From positions 2,046,001 through 2,110,000 of the forward strand of contig NZ_CP037948.1 in NCBI RefSeq assembly GCF_004358425.1: a stretch of 64,000 nucleotides of DNA, given 5' to 3'. The notes beneath the pieces are model-generated. The model made no database searches and was not told the origin of the DNA. It saw nothing but the letters and a program-made list of their open reading frames with translations. Positions 36,507-44,885 of the stretch are shown one piece after another. The stretch is from Qipengyuania sediminis (lineage in GTDB: Bacteria; Pseudomonadota; Alphaproteobacteria; Sphingomonadales; Sphingomonadaceae). Numbering within the stretch: position 1 is the first letter of the stretch; every line of letters starts with the position of its first letter. Made by a program: the position numbers and the translations under genes.

Positions 36507-37217
36507 TCAGATGCTCTGAAGAAGGACGACCAGGGGCGATACCAGCAAGGGCGACAGGTCGCGGAACAGCCTGCGGGTCGCGGCATCCCCGACGACCACC
36601 ACATCGTTCGCATAGACCGGCGGGTCGGGGTAATTGCCCAGCCTGATCGCCTTCAGATTATAGGCGCCGACATATTTCTGGCCGCCCACGGTACGGAAGA
36701 TCAGCACGCTGTCGAGCCGGGCCACATCGCTGGTTCCCTCGGCGACGGCGATGGTACGCAGCAGCGTCATCGCGCCGATCGCCGGATAGCGCCCCGGCTT
36801 GTTGACCGCGCCCTCCACGGTGACGAGCTGGCTGACCGTCTCGATCAGATTGACGGTAACCTGGGGATTGCGGATGATCCGCCCCCTCAGCCGGTCGGCC
36901 AATTCGTCCGAGATCTCCTGCGGGGTCCGCCCCCCGGCAGTCACCGTCCCTGCGAAGGGAAACGACAGCCGCCCGCTCGCGTCGATCTGGTATTCCTTGT
37001 CCTGCAGCTGCTCGACCCCGAAGACATCGATCTTGAGCTTGTCGAACGGGCCGACCAGGTAGGGGCGCTCCGCCGCGACCACGTCCTCGCGCGTCGGGGC
37101 CGGAAGCTCGGCGCCGCTCAGCGATGTCAGGCCGGGGCTCGTCCCGACCTGCGGGGTGGAGCATGCTCCAAGGGTCAGTGCGACCGCCACCAGAAGGAGA
37201 CGAACGAGAGATATCAC
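36507..37217 (-). CDS. wza: Wza-type polysaccharide export lipoprotein
   Basis: A 236-residue outer-membrane export protein. The signal peptide ends in the lipobox LGAC (lipid-modified Cys19). The Poly_export domain follows (YLVGPFDKLKIDVFGVEQLQ, then IDASGRLSFPFAGTV and RNPQVTVNLIE), then one SLBB repeat (LVTVEGAVNKPGRYPAIG). It is shorter than E. coli Wza, which has more SLBB modules, but this size is common in alphaproteobacteria. The GTG start is supported by GAGGAA about nine bases upstream. The stop is two bases before wzc, consistent with a Wza-Wzc export pair. Confidence 0.92.
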   Translation of the reverse strand: MISLVRLLLVAVALTLGACSTPQVGTSPGLTSLSGAELPAPTREDVVAAERPYLVGPFDKLKIDVFGVEQLQDKEYQIDASGRLSFPFAGTVTAGGRTPQEISDELADRLRGRIIRNPQVTVNLIETVSQLVTVEGAVNKPGRYPAIGAMTLLRTIAVAEGTSDVARLDSVLIFRTVGGQKYVGAYNLKAIRLGNYPDPPVYANDVVVVGDAATRRLFRDLSPLLVSPLVVLLQSI

Positions 37218-37264
37218 GGAAGCAGATTCCTCGAATTGACGGGTGGGCCTAATCGAAGCGGTGC

Positions 37265-37319
37265 TTCGAGTAAACGATCGAACACTGCCGCACCGCGCCT
37301 GAACGCCGGTTTACTCGAA
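37265..37319. repeat. 11-bp perfect inverted repeat between wza and the ligase-like gene
   Basis: The arms TTCGAGTAAAC and GTTTACTCGAA lie 33 bases apart. The right arm includes the stop codon of the Wzy_C/ligase-like gene; the left arm is in the 93-base gap before wza. It could form an mRNA stem after the first gene of the locus or be an operator. No T-run follows, so it is not a textbook terminator. Confidence 0.5.
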
Positions 37320-38735
37320 AGCGTCCGGCTCCTGGCGGCGGATGAGTGCGGTGAAGGCGAAAGTGGCGATCAGCATCACGATCGGGGTTCGCAGCGGATA
37401 GTCCACGATGCTCGCGACAGCGATCAGAACCAGGGTGGCAAGCCAGGCGAGATCCTCTCTCGACCTGCCGCGCAGCGTTTCAGCTATCACTTTGGCGCCC
37501 CGCCCCGCGACCATGGCGATTGCGGCGGCTAACAGCACCAAGGCTGGGACCCCGCCCTCCATGGGGAACTGCAGCCAGTCGTTATGCGCTTGGTTGAAGA
37601 TGAAGGGCGTCAGGGCGTCGACCGTCTCGTAATGACGATAGACCCCTTCGAACGTGCCGAACCCGATGCCGGCTGCCCAGTGGTCGCGCATCATATCGAG
37701 CAGTATCGGCAGCCGCTGGATACGATAATCGTCGAGAGCATCGTTCGCGTAGAGCCGTTCGATGGATTCCGCGCGCGAAAAGACAATCATCGCCGCGACG
37801 ATCGTGAGGACGCCGCCTCCCACCGCTGCGAGAAGCCACACCCTGCCTTTGCCGCGCTTGTCCCGCTCATTCCGCCGGGGGGCGGCGCGAACCACGAGGA
37901 CCGCGGCGCTCGCGAGAGCGATCACCATCAGCAGCAAGCCGGCGCGGGAGCCCGATACCAGAGTCAATGCAATCACCACCAGCGCCGCAACCGCCAGCCC
38001 CGCGGTCACCAGCGGCCGCTGCTGGCGGGCGAGGCTGCCTCGGCGGGCGAGCTCGCCGAGCAGCACCAGCGTTATCGCCATCAGCAGCGCCTGATGGTTG
38101 CGATTGGCGAAAAGGCCGACCGGGAAATCGGGATTGGTGACCCGATAGAGGTAAAGCGAACCCCCCCCGACCCCTGCAAGCTGCGCGACTGCGACAAGTG
38201 CGCTGACCAACCCGGCGCTCAGAACCACAGGCGCGATACGCCGCCGGCCCGCATCGTTCTGGATCGCGAACACCAGAATCGCGGCGAGCGGCACGCACAG
38301 CGACAGCAGCATGTTCAAGGTGCGCGCCGGCGATAACGTCATCGGACGGTAACCCACTGGGACGCCCGCGTCCTTCGCGATTGCGACGAAGAGTTCGCGG
38401 CCTGGCAAGGCAGTCCACACGGCGGGCGGCATCGGGAACAGCTGGACCAGAGCAAGCGCAGCCAGCAACCCGAGAAGGATCAATGGGCGCGACACCGCAC
38501 GCAATTCTCCGGGCTGGATGACGAGAAGCGCGTAGGCCGCGAGCATGAAAGCGAGCGGGCGCAGCACGATCAGCGACTGGATATCGGCACGCGAGCCGCC
38601 CCCCATCGCAAACACGCTCGCGACGAGGAGCAGCAAAGCGGCGAACTTGCTCCGGTCGCTTTGTAGAAAGGCCCGCGCGCGCTGCAGGAACGTCCGCTTC
38701 GACGCGGGACGCCGGCTTCGATCGGTTCTGGTCAT
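37311..38735 (-). CDS. O-antigen ligase/polymerase family membrane protein (Wzy_C domain)
   Basis: A 474-residue polytopic protein with about 11 to 12 hydrophobic helices. The Wzy_C signature region is present: LVSGSRAGLLLMVIALASA in the middle, and FNQAHNDWLQFPMEGGVPAL in the large periplasmic loop, where the histidine and glutamate are conserved across the family. A basic tail (RTDRSRRPASKR) precedes the first helix. It could be the polymerase of this EPS, with the 31.6-kb protein in another role, or a ligase. It is the first minus-strand gene and probably heads the long transcript; the initiating sugar transferase is divergent from it. The ATG is at the start of the recognisable protein; 24 codons upstream are not conserved-looking. 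Confidence 0.85.
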   Translation of the reverse strand: MTRTDRSRRPASKRTFLQRARAFLQSDRSKFAALLLLVASVFAMGGGSRADIQSLIVLRPLAFMLAAYALLVIQPGELRAVSRPLILLGLLAALALVQLFPMPPAVWTALPGRELFVAIAKDAGVPVGYRPMTLSPARTLNMLLSLCVPLAAILVFAIQNDAGRRRIAPVVLSAGLVSALVAVAQLAGVGGGSLYLYRVTNPDFPVGLFANRNHQALLMAITLVLLGELARRGSLARQQRPLVTAGLAVAALVVIALTLVSGSRAGLLLMVIALASAAVLVVRAAPRRNERDKRGKGRVWLLAAVGGGVLTIVAAMIVFSRAESIERLYANDALDDYRIQRLPILLDMMRDHWAAGIGFGTFEGVYRHYETVDALTPFIFNQAHNDWLQFPMEGGVPALVLLAAAIAMVAGRGAKVIAETLRGRSREDLAWLATLVLIAVASIVDYPLRTPIVMLIATFAFTALIRRQEPDAFE

Positions 38736-38971
38736 AATCTCGTTTGCGCGTCTGCAGTGTCGCCCTGCCGGGCGCGCGATAGGTGACGCGGCTGGCCTTG
38801 GCAACACGACCCGCGCCTACCGGACCTGCCCGTCCAGTGCCTTGCCCGTTCGTTCGATTGCATATCGCGAGAACCCGGAATAGGAGCCGCAACCCCTGCG
38901 CCCGTCTCGAGAGTCATCCGCGTAAAGCTCGTCCCAAGGACTTCCCGGTTGAGCGAACGCCCCGAACTTCC
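38736..38971. promoter_or_regulatory. Divergent intergenic region between the polysaccharide operon and the initiating transferase
   Basis: These 236 bases separate the head of the 38-kb minus-strand gene series from the plus-strand sugar transferase, so promoters for both directions should be here. I could not identify a convincing -35/-10 pair, operator or riboswitch by eye. The function is inferred from gene orientation only. Confidence 0.4.
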
Positions 38972-40222
38972 ATGGAAAAATTCGCCACCAAACTCCTTCG
39001 CTATGTGGTGGCCTGGGCGCTCGTCTGCCTCGCGCCGCTGGTCTATCTGCGATATGGAGAGAATATCGTCGTCTCCCGCGACGTAGCGGCGATCAACACC
39101 ACGATCTCCTCGACTATCGCCCTTATCCTGGGCCTGCATATTTCCCGCCAGTTGTTCGCATTTCCGGGCACGCGGCGGCTGACGCAAGGATTGTGGGCGG
39201 TGTTCGCCGGCTTCGTCCTGGTCGCCGCGGCGCTGCTGTTGCTGCGCATCCAGTACAGCGTGCTGCTGTTTGCCTACAGCCTCGGCGCCACGGCATTCCT
39301 GGCAGTGACCTGGCGCGGGCTTTTCACCAGCCGCACGCGCAACAATTTCCATCTCGTTCCCTTCGGCGATGTCGAACAGCTCAACGATCTGAAGGACGTC
39401 ACCCTGGTGATGATGGAGCGGCCCGAATTGCCCGCTGCACGAGACGCCAGCATCGTCGCCGATCTGCGTTCAGATCTTCCGCCCGAATGGGAACGCATGC
39501 TTGCTGCCGCGGCGCTGCACGGCATTCCGGTCTATCATTTCAGGCTGTTGCAGGAATCGATCGCCGGCAAGGTAAAGATCGAACATCTGTCCGAAAATAC
39601 CTTGGGTTCGCTGATACCCGACCAAAGCTACAAGGAGATCAAATGGATCGCCGACCGGATCGGCGCTCTGCTTCTGCTCCCGCTGGTCGCCCCGGTCCTG
39701 CTGGCCGTCGCCATCATCATCAAGCTGCAGGACGGCGGCAGCATATTCTACAATCAGCGCCGCGTCGGCTTGGGAGGCAAGCCCTTCACCATCTACAAGT
39801 TCCGTTCGATGACGATGCGCGAGCGGGGGGATGGCGAAGTCCGCGACGCTGCGATCACGCAGGACAAGGACAAGCGCATCACGCCCTTCGGGTCTTTCAT
39901 CCGGCGCTATCGGATCGACGAACTGCCGCAGATCGTGAACATTCTCAAGGGTGAGATGAGCTTCATCGGACCGCGCCCCGAAGCCATTCCGCTGGCAGAA
40001 TGGTATGATTCGGAGCTCGCGTTTTATTCCTACCGCCATATCGTGAGGCCGGGTCTGTCGGGCTGGGCGCAGGTCAATCAGGGCCATGTCGCCGATCTGG
40101 ACGCGGTCGATTTCAAGCTTCAGTACGATTTCTTCTACATCAAATACTTCTCGCCCTGGCTGGACCTGCTTATCCTGTTGCGCACGATCCGCACGATCCT
40201 GACAGGCTTCGGGTCGCGCTGA
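38972..40222 (+). CDS. Polyprenyl-phosphate sugar-1-phosphate transferase (initiating glycosyltransferase)
   Basis: A 416-residue membrane protein that links the first sugar-1-phosphate to undecaprenyl phosphate. Four N-terminal hydrophobic helices (about 8 to 105) are followed by a nucleotide-fold-like linker and then a membrane re-entrant helix before the bacterial sugar transferase domain (about 230 to 416). That domain has IFYNQRRVGLGGKPFTIYKF, RRYRIDELPQIVNILKGEMS, FIGPRPE and RPGLSGWAQVNQG, all family hallmarks. It is divergent from the rest of the polysaccharide locus. The ATG follows an upstream stretch with no family similarity. The sugar is not determined; hexose, GalNAc or FucNAc-type substrates occur in the family. 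Confidence 0.92.
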   Translation: MEKFATKLLRYVVAWALVCLAPLVYLRYGENIVVSRDVAAINTTISSTIALILGLHISRQLFAFPGTRRLTQGLWAVFAGFVLVAAALLLLRIQYSVLLFAYSLGATAFLAVTWRGLFTSRTRNNFHLVPFGDVEQLNDLKDVTLVMMERPELPAARDASIVADLRSDLPPEWERMLAAAALHGIPVYHFRLLQESIAGKVKIEHLSENTLGSLIPDQSYKEIKWIADRIGALLLLPLVAPVLLAVAIIIKLQDGGSIFYNQRRVGLGGKPFTIYKFRSMTMRERGDGEVRDAAITQDKDKRITPFGSFIRRYRIDELPQIVNILKGEMSFIGPRPEAIPLAEWYDSELAFYSYRHIVRPGLSGWAQVNQGHVADLDAVDFKLQYDFFYIKYFSPWLDLLILLRTIRTILTGFGSR

Positions 40223-40248
40223 GTCATGCAAAGGATGAACCAAGGCCG

Positions 40249-40701
40249 ATGACCTGTCAGCCGATCCGCCTTTCGATGATCGCGCTGGTGGCGGCCGCAT
40301 GCATTGCGGTGGGCGCCTGCGCGGTTGAGGATGCCGCAGAAAAGCGCGGCCCGTCCCCCCGCAGCGAAGCGCCGCCAACCGAGGCAGAGCGGCGCGCGGC
40401 GCGGCTGCTCTCTCTTTCCAACAACAGCACTCTGGATGCCAAGACCGATCCTTACGACCGCGCGGTTCTGTGCACCGTGGCGATCGAGGCGGTGCAGCAG
40501 CGCCTCACCGAAGCCATCGGCATGTCCGCCGAACAGAAACAGGCGATGGCCGCGGCGCGCGGGGTCTACCAACGGCGGGCCGCTGCAGCGGCGACTGGTG
40601 CGCGCGATATCCGCGCCGACGCCGAACGTATGCGGACGGAGAACGAAGATCCCAACCAGATGATGCGCACTGGCGTCGCCTGTCTGCGCCAATTGGCCTG
40701 A
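40249..40701 (+). CDS. Hypothetical small lipoprotein
   Basis: A 150-residue protein with a signal peptide ending in a lipobox (IAVGAC, Cys24). The mature part is charged and helical with an alanine/arginine-rich stretch (QKQAMAAARGVYQRRAAAAA) and a cysteine near the C-terminus (VACLRQLA). I do not recognise the family. It follows the initiating transferase by 26 bases on the same strand and may be co-transcribed with it. It ends three bases before the convergent fabI stop. Confidence 0.7.
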   Translation: MTCQPIRLSMIALVAAACIAVGACAVEDAAEKRGPSPRSEAPPTEAERRAARLLSLSNNSTLDAKTDPYDRAVLCTVAIEAVQQRLTEAIGMSAEQKQAMAAARGVYQRRAAAAATGARDIRADAERMRTENEDPNQMMRTGVACLRQLA

Positions 40702-40704
40702 ACT

Positions 40705-41529
40705 TCAGCCCAGGGCGATATCCGGCGCGTCCTCCTGCTTCATGCCGACGGTGTGATAGCCGCCATCGACATGATGCACTTCGCCGGTCACGCCAGAGGC
40801 GAGATCGGAGAGCAGGTATAATCCCGCTCCGCCCACATCCTCGATAGTGACATTGCGGCGCAGGGGGGCGTTGAGTTCGTTCCATTTGAGGATGTATCGG
40901 AAGTCGCCAATGCCGCTCGCCGCAAGCGTCTTGATTGGCCCCGCGCTGATCGCATTCACCCGGATGCCATCGGGCCCGAAATCGTTCGCGAGATAGCGCA
41001 CGCTCGCTTCCAGCGCCGCCTTGGCGACGCCCATCACGTTGTAATGCGGGACCACCTTCTCGGCACCATAATAGCTGAGCGTCAGGATGCTCCCGCCCCC
41101 GCTGCCGTCTTCCGCCAGCGCCGGCATCATCGCCGCGGCCCGCTTCGCCACCGCGACGAGGCTGTAGGAGGAGATGTTCATGGTCATCAGAAAATTGTCG
41201 AGACTGGTGTCGGCATAGCGGCCGCGGAGTTCGTTCTTATCGGAAAAGCCGATCGCGTGGACCACGAAGTCAAGCCTGTCCCACCGTTGCCGGAGCGTAT
41301 CGAAGGCGGCATCGAGCGCCGCCATGTCCGAAACGTCGCAATCGAACACGAAATCGCTGCCCAGCGTGGCGGCCAGCGGCTCGACCCGCTTCTTCAGCGC
41401 CTCTCCCTGATACGAAAACGCCAAATCGGCCCCGTGTTCGGCGAGCTTCCTAGCGATCCCCCAGGCAAGTGATTTATCGTTGGCGAGGCCCATGATGAGC
41501 CCGCGCTTCCCCGCCATCAGCCCCGGCAT
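40705..41529 (-). CDS. fabI: Enoyl-[acyl-carrier-protein] reductase (NADH), FabI
   Basis: A 274-residue SDR enzyme that completes each round of fatty-acid elongation. It starts MPGLMAGKRGLIMGLANDKS, with the FabI-type nucleotide loop. SYYGAEKVVPHYNVMGVAKA holds the catalytic Tyr and Lys spaced as in FabI (Tyr-X6-Lys), and AGPIKTLAASGIGDF is the substrate loop. The ATG is chosen because a GGAGGGAA Shine-Dalgarno lies directly before it; an in-frame ATG four codons upstream overlaps that site. It is convergent with the lipoprotein gene. Confidence 0.95.
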   Translation of the reverse strand: MPGLMAGKRGLIMGLANDKSLAWGIARKLAEHGADLAFSYQGEALKKRVEPLAATLGSDFVFDCDVSDMAALDAAFDTLRQRWDRLDFVVHAIGFSDKNELRGRYADTSLDNFLMTMNISSYSLVAVAKRAAAMMPALAEDGSGGGSILTLSYYGAEKVVPHYNVMGVAKAALEASVRYLANDFGPDGIRVNAISAGPIKTLAASGIGDFRYILKWNELNAPLRRNVTIEDVGGAGLYLLSDLASGVTGEVHHVDGGYHTVGMKQEDAPDIALG

Positions 41530-41542
41530 CGTTCCCTCCATG

Positions 41543-42580
41543 CTATGCTCGGTCTCGTTCCGCAGCCGCGCGGGCCAGCCGCTCGCGATCGTCGGCCTGG
41601 CCAATGCGGTTCTCCGCTTCCTCGGGCGTTTCGGCAAGCGCGGCGTTGAGCTCCGCGCCGATCACGAAGCCGAGCCCGACGAGGTAGAAGAAAAACAGCG
41701 CGATCATGATGCCCGCCAGGCTGCCGTAAGTCGCGTCATAGCTGAAGAAGCTGCGAATCGCCGGCGGCAGCGCGATCGTCACCAGCAGCCACCAAAGCGT
41801 CGTGGCCAGCGCGCCCGGCCATTTGGGATAGCGCCGCTTTCGATAGGCACCCGGGGTCAGAGTGTAGAAGAGAAGGTAGAGCGAACCGAACAGGCCAAGC
41901 GCCGGAATAATGCGCGTCAGGCGCAGCTGGTCGACCGCATCGTCGAGCCCCGGAAGGTACGCGTCGATCACCTCCTGCGCGGTTCCGATCAAGACCTGTG
42001 CCAACAGGCTGAACATAAGCAGGACCACCGCGCCGAAGATTACGCCGGTTGAAAGCAGGCGGTATTTCCAGAACGCCTGTGTCGCTTTGGTTCCATAAGC
42101 GCGGCGCAGCACGTCGCGGATGGTCTCGATAAGGCTCGAGACCGTCCAGAGCGCGGCGAGCGCGGACAACCACAGCACCCAGCCCGACTGGCCGTCCACC
42201 ACATTGCGCGCGACCGGCTCGATCACTTCACCCACGACCGGCGGGAGCGCGTAAAGCACCGCGTTCACGCTTGCCGCGCGCTCGCTTTCCTCGCCGATCA
42301 GGGAAAATATCGCTGCGCCCACGATGAAGAAGGGGAATATCGCGATGATCGCCATATAGGCGAGGTTGCCCGCGTGGATGAACCCATCGTTATATGCGCC
42401 CACCAGCACGCGCTTGGCGATCGTGAAGGTGCGCGTGCCGGGCCCGACGCGTTCGGCCAGCCGGGCCCGGACGGCGCCGCTGCCGTACTTCGCCTGCTTG
42501 CGGCGCGCTTCGGGCGACAGCGATTCAATTTCGCGCTCGATTGGCGGCGCGAGCAGGTCGTCGGTAACGCTGTCAGCCAC
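41543..42580 (-). CDS. YihY/BrkB-family inner-membrane protein
   Basis: A 345-residue protein with a charged N-terminal tail and about six hydrophobic helices. Family landmarks are GNLAYMAIIAIFPFFIVGAA, YRLLSTGVIFGAVVLLMFSL and the conserved SYDATYGSLAGIMIALFFFY with GAELNAAL near the C-terminus. The molecular function of YihY proteins is not firmly known; an old ribonuclease BN label is a misassignment. The GTG start overlaps the dnaJ-like stop by eight bases, so the two are coupled. A 13-base gap leads to fabI. Confidence 0.88.
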   Translation of the reverse strand: MADSVTDDLLAPPIEREIESLSPEARRKQAKYGSGAVRARLAERVGPGTRTFTIAKRVLVGAYNDGFIHAGNLAYMAIIAIFPFFIVGAAIFSLIGEESERAASVNAVLYALPPVVGEVIEPVARNVVDGQSGWVLWLSALAALWTVSSLIETIRDVLRRAYGTKATQAFWKYRLLSTGVIFGAVVLLMFSLLAQVLIGTAQEVIDAYLPGLDDAVDQLRLTRIIPALGLFGSLYLLFYTLTPGAYRKRRYPKWPGALATTLWWLLVTIALPPAIRSFFSYDATYGSLAGIMIALFFFYLVGLGFVIGAELNAALAETPEEAENRIGQADDRERLARAAAERDRA

Positions 42581-43553
42581 CGGTCTTCCCGCGCGGGTCG
42601 CTCGTATCGCGCCAGCCCTCGAGCCTCCTGGCGAGCTCGCTCGTGTCGGCGGGCAGCACGATCTCCAGCGTGACGAGCTGATCGCCGCGCCCGCCTCCCT
42701 TGCGGGAGAAGCCCTTGCCTTTCAGCCGCAGCACGGCCCCGCTGCTGGTTCCGGGGGCGACCGTCATCATCACCGCGCCGTCGACCGTGGGCACGCGCAC
42801 CTTGGCGCCGTTCACCGCTTCATCGAGCGTGATCGGCAGATCGATGCGCACATCATCGCCATCACGGCGGAACAGCCGGTGCGGCTCGATCTCGATGGTG
42901 ACGAGCCCGTCTCCCGCACCGCCGGGGCCCGCCTGACCCTTGCCTTTCAACCGCATCTGAGTGCCGCTTTCCAACCCTTCGGGCAGCTTCAGATCGATCG
43001 TCTTGCCATCGGCCAGCGTGATGCGTTGCGGCTTCAGCGCGGCGGCGTCGGCAAAGGGAATGCGCAGTCGATAGGCTATGTCGGCCCCCCTCTGCGGGGG
43101 CGGGCGGCGCTGCTGCCCACCACCGCCGAAGCCGGCGCGTGCGCGGGGTCCGCCGCCGCCGAACAGTCCTTCGAACAGATCGCCGAGATCGACGCCTTCG
43201 GGCCCTCCCATCCCCTGCAAATCTTCCGGCCGGAACCCGCCTCCGCCCGGCCGTGCGCCGCCGTTGAAGCCACCACCCATACCGCCGAAGGGGTTCTGGC
43301 CGGCAAAGGGATTGGCAGGATTGCCTTCGGCATCGATCTCGCCGCGGTCGAAACGCGCGCGCTTGTCCGCGTCTGACAAAAGGTCATAGGCCTGCGTCAC
43401 GCGGCTGAAGCGTTCGGCAGCCTTGGGATTGCCCTGGTTGCGATCGGGATGCAGTTCCTTGGCAAGCTTGCGATAGGCGCTCTTGATATCCTTCTCGGAC
43501 GCGGTCCGCGCCACGCCGAGGGTGGTGTAGGGATCGTTCGCTTGTGTCGCCAT
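42573..43553 (-). CDS. DnaJ-type co-chaperone without zinc finger (CbpA-like)
   Basis: A 326-residue protein. The N-terminal J domain (DPYTTLGVARTASEKDIKSA, HPD motif in KELHPDRNQG) is followed by a glycine/phenylalanine-rich region (about 75 to 160) and two C-terminal beta-domain peptide-binding modules (YRLRIPFADAAALKP, TVEIEPHRLFRRDGDD-like). The four CXXCXGXG zinc repeats of DnaJ are absent, which makes it a class II/CbpA-type Hsp40 that stimulates DnaK. It is translationally coupled to the YihY gene. Confidence 0.9.
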   Translation of the reverse strand: MATQANDPYTTLGVARTASEKDIKSAYRKLAKELHPDRNQGNPKAAERFSRVTQAYDLLSDADKRARFDRGEIDAEGNPANPFAGQNPFGGMGGGFNGGARPGGGGFRPEDLQGMGGPEGVDLGDLFEGLFGGGGPRARAGFGGGGQQRRPPPQRGADIAYRLRIPFADAAALKPQRITLADGKTIDLKLPEGLESGTQMRLKGKGQAGPGGAGDGLVTIEIEPHRLFRRDGDDVRIDLPITLDEAVNGAKVRVPTVDGAVMMTVAPGTSSGAVLRLKGKGFSRKGGGRGDQLVTLEIVLPADTSELARRLEGWRDTSDPRGKTGG

Positions 43554-43679
43554 GGGGCGTGTTAGCTAGGTCCAACACCCGCAAGGCGCAAGCATAGCGG
43601 CGCGGGGCTGACTTCGATTGGACCGAGCCGCGCGCAAAGACTATGCGGCGGGTCGGGGCGGGCGAAGGGCGCAAGGGTC

Positions 43680-44801
43680 GTGAAGCGGATATTGCTGTGC
43701 TTCGGCACGAGGCCCGAGGCGATCAAGATGGCACCCGTGTATCACGCGCTGCGCCGCCGCCGCGATGCGTTTCGGACCCTGTGCTGCGTGACGGGGCAAC
43801 ACCGGGCCATGCTCGACCAGGCTCTGGCCGCATTCGCGATCACGCCCGATTTCGATCTCGGCCTCATGCGCGAGTCACCGGAATTGAGTGGCTTGCACGC
43901 GGCGATCGTTGCCGCGATGCCCCGGGTATTCGCCGCCGCCCAGCCGGATCTTGTCCTCGTGCATGGCGACACGACCAGTGCGCTGGCCACCGCCATCGCG
44001 GCCTTCCACCAGCGCATTCCGGTCGGCCATGTCGAAGCCGGTCTGCGCAGCCATACCCTGTCCGAACCCTTCCCCGAGGAATTGAATCGACGGGCGGTCG
44101 GCCTGATCGCCAGCCTTCATTTCGCGCCGACAGAGGAGGCGAAGGGCAATCTGCTGCGCGAAGGCTGCGATGGTAGATCGATCCATGTCACCGGCAACAC
44201 CGCTATCGACGCGGTCCGGATCATGGGGGAGTGCGGCTCAGGCCCGAGGGTAGCGGAGGCGCTGGATCGGGCGATAGGCTGCAACCATCGGGATGCGCGC
44301 CTCGTCGTCGTCACCTGTCACCGGCGCGAGACGATCGACGCCGGGCTGGGCGCGCTGTGCGGTGCGCTGATGGAGCTGGCGGAGGCATTTCCCGCGGTCC
44401 GCTTCCTTTTGCCGGTGCATCCCAACCCTGCCTTGCGAAGGGGCATGGCGTCGCTGCTCGGCAGCCGCGACAATCTTCGCCCGGTCGATCCCTTGCCCTA
44501 TGACGTCTTCCTCGCCGCCATGCGCGCGAGCCTGTGCCTGGTGACGGACAGCGGCGGGATGCAGGAAGAGGCTTTGGCGATCGGCAAGCCCGTCCTGGTC
44601 ATGCGCGCAGTCACCGAACGGCCAGAAGCGATTGCCGCCGGCGGCGCGCGTCTCGTCGGTACTTCGCAGAGCGGGATCGTCGCGGCGGTGTCCCGGCTCC
44701 TGACCAATGATCGCGAGCGAGAGGAGATGACGGCCGCGCACAATCCCTTCGGCGATGGCCATGCCGCGGACCGTATCGCTGCGGTGCTGGCGGCGTGGTA
44801 G
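43680..44801 (+). CDS. wecB: UDP-N-acetylglucosamine 2-epimerase (non-hydrolysing)
   Basis: A 373-residue enzyme that interconverts UDP-GlcNAc and UDP-ManNAc. It carries LCFGTRPEAIKMAPVYHAL, VHGDTTSALATAIAAF, the catalytic VEAGLRSHTLSEPFPEELNR, VTCHRRE and the UDP site DSGGMQEEALAIGKPVLVMR with TERPEA. These are WecB/MnaA-type spellings, unlike the WbpI-like paralogue in the polysaccharide locus. The GTG start follows a short purine-rich stretch. It stands alone on the plus strand, 126 bases from the divergent dnaJ-like gene, and could supply ManNAc for surface polymers. Confidence 0.92.
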   Translation: MKRILLCFGTRPEAIKMAPVYHALRRRRDAFRTLCCVTGQHRAMLDQALAAFAITPDFDLGLMRESPELSGLHAAIVAAMPRVFAAAQPDLVLVHGDTTSALATAIAAFHQRIPVGHVEAGLRSHTLSEPFPEELNRRAVGLIASLHFAPTEEAKGNLLREGCDGRSIHVTGNTAIDAVRIMGECGSGPRVAEALDRAIGCNHRDARLVVVTCHRRETIDAGLGALCGALMELAEAFPAVRFLLPVHPNPALRRGMASLLGSRDNLRPVDPLPYDVFLAAMRASLCLVTDSGGMQEEALAIGKPVLVMRAVTERPEAIAAGGARLVGTSQSGIVAAVSRLLTNDREREEMTAAHNPFGDGHAADRIAAVLAAW

Positions 44802-44885
44802 GCGGGCGCTGCAACAGGCCATAGTCGCTTTTCACCGCTTCGGGCACGGGTTAGGGCCCGACGACAGTAGATTGGAAGCGCCGAC

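Noticed and set aside
41543..42580. Ribonuclease BN
   Set aside because: The YihY/BrkB family was once given this name; the protein is polytopic and has no nuclease motif.
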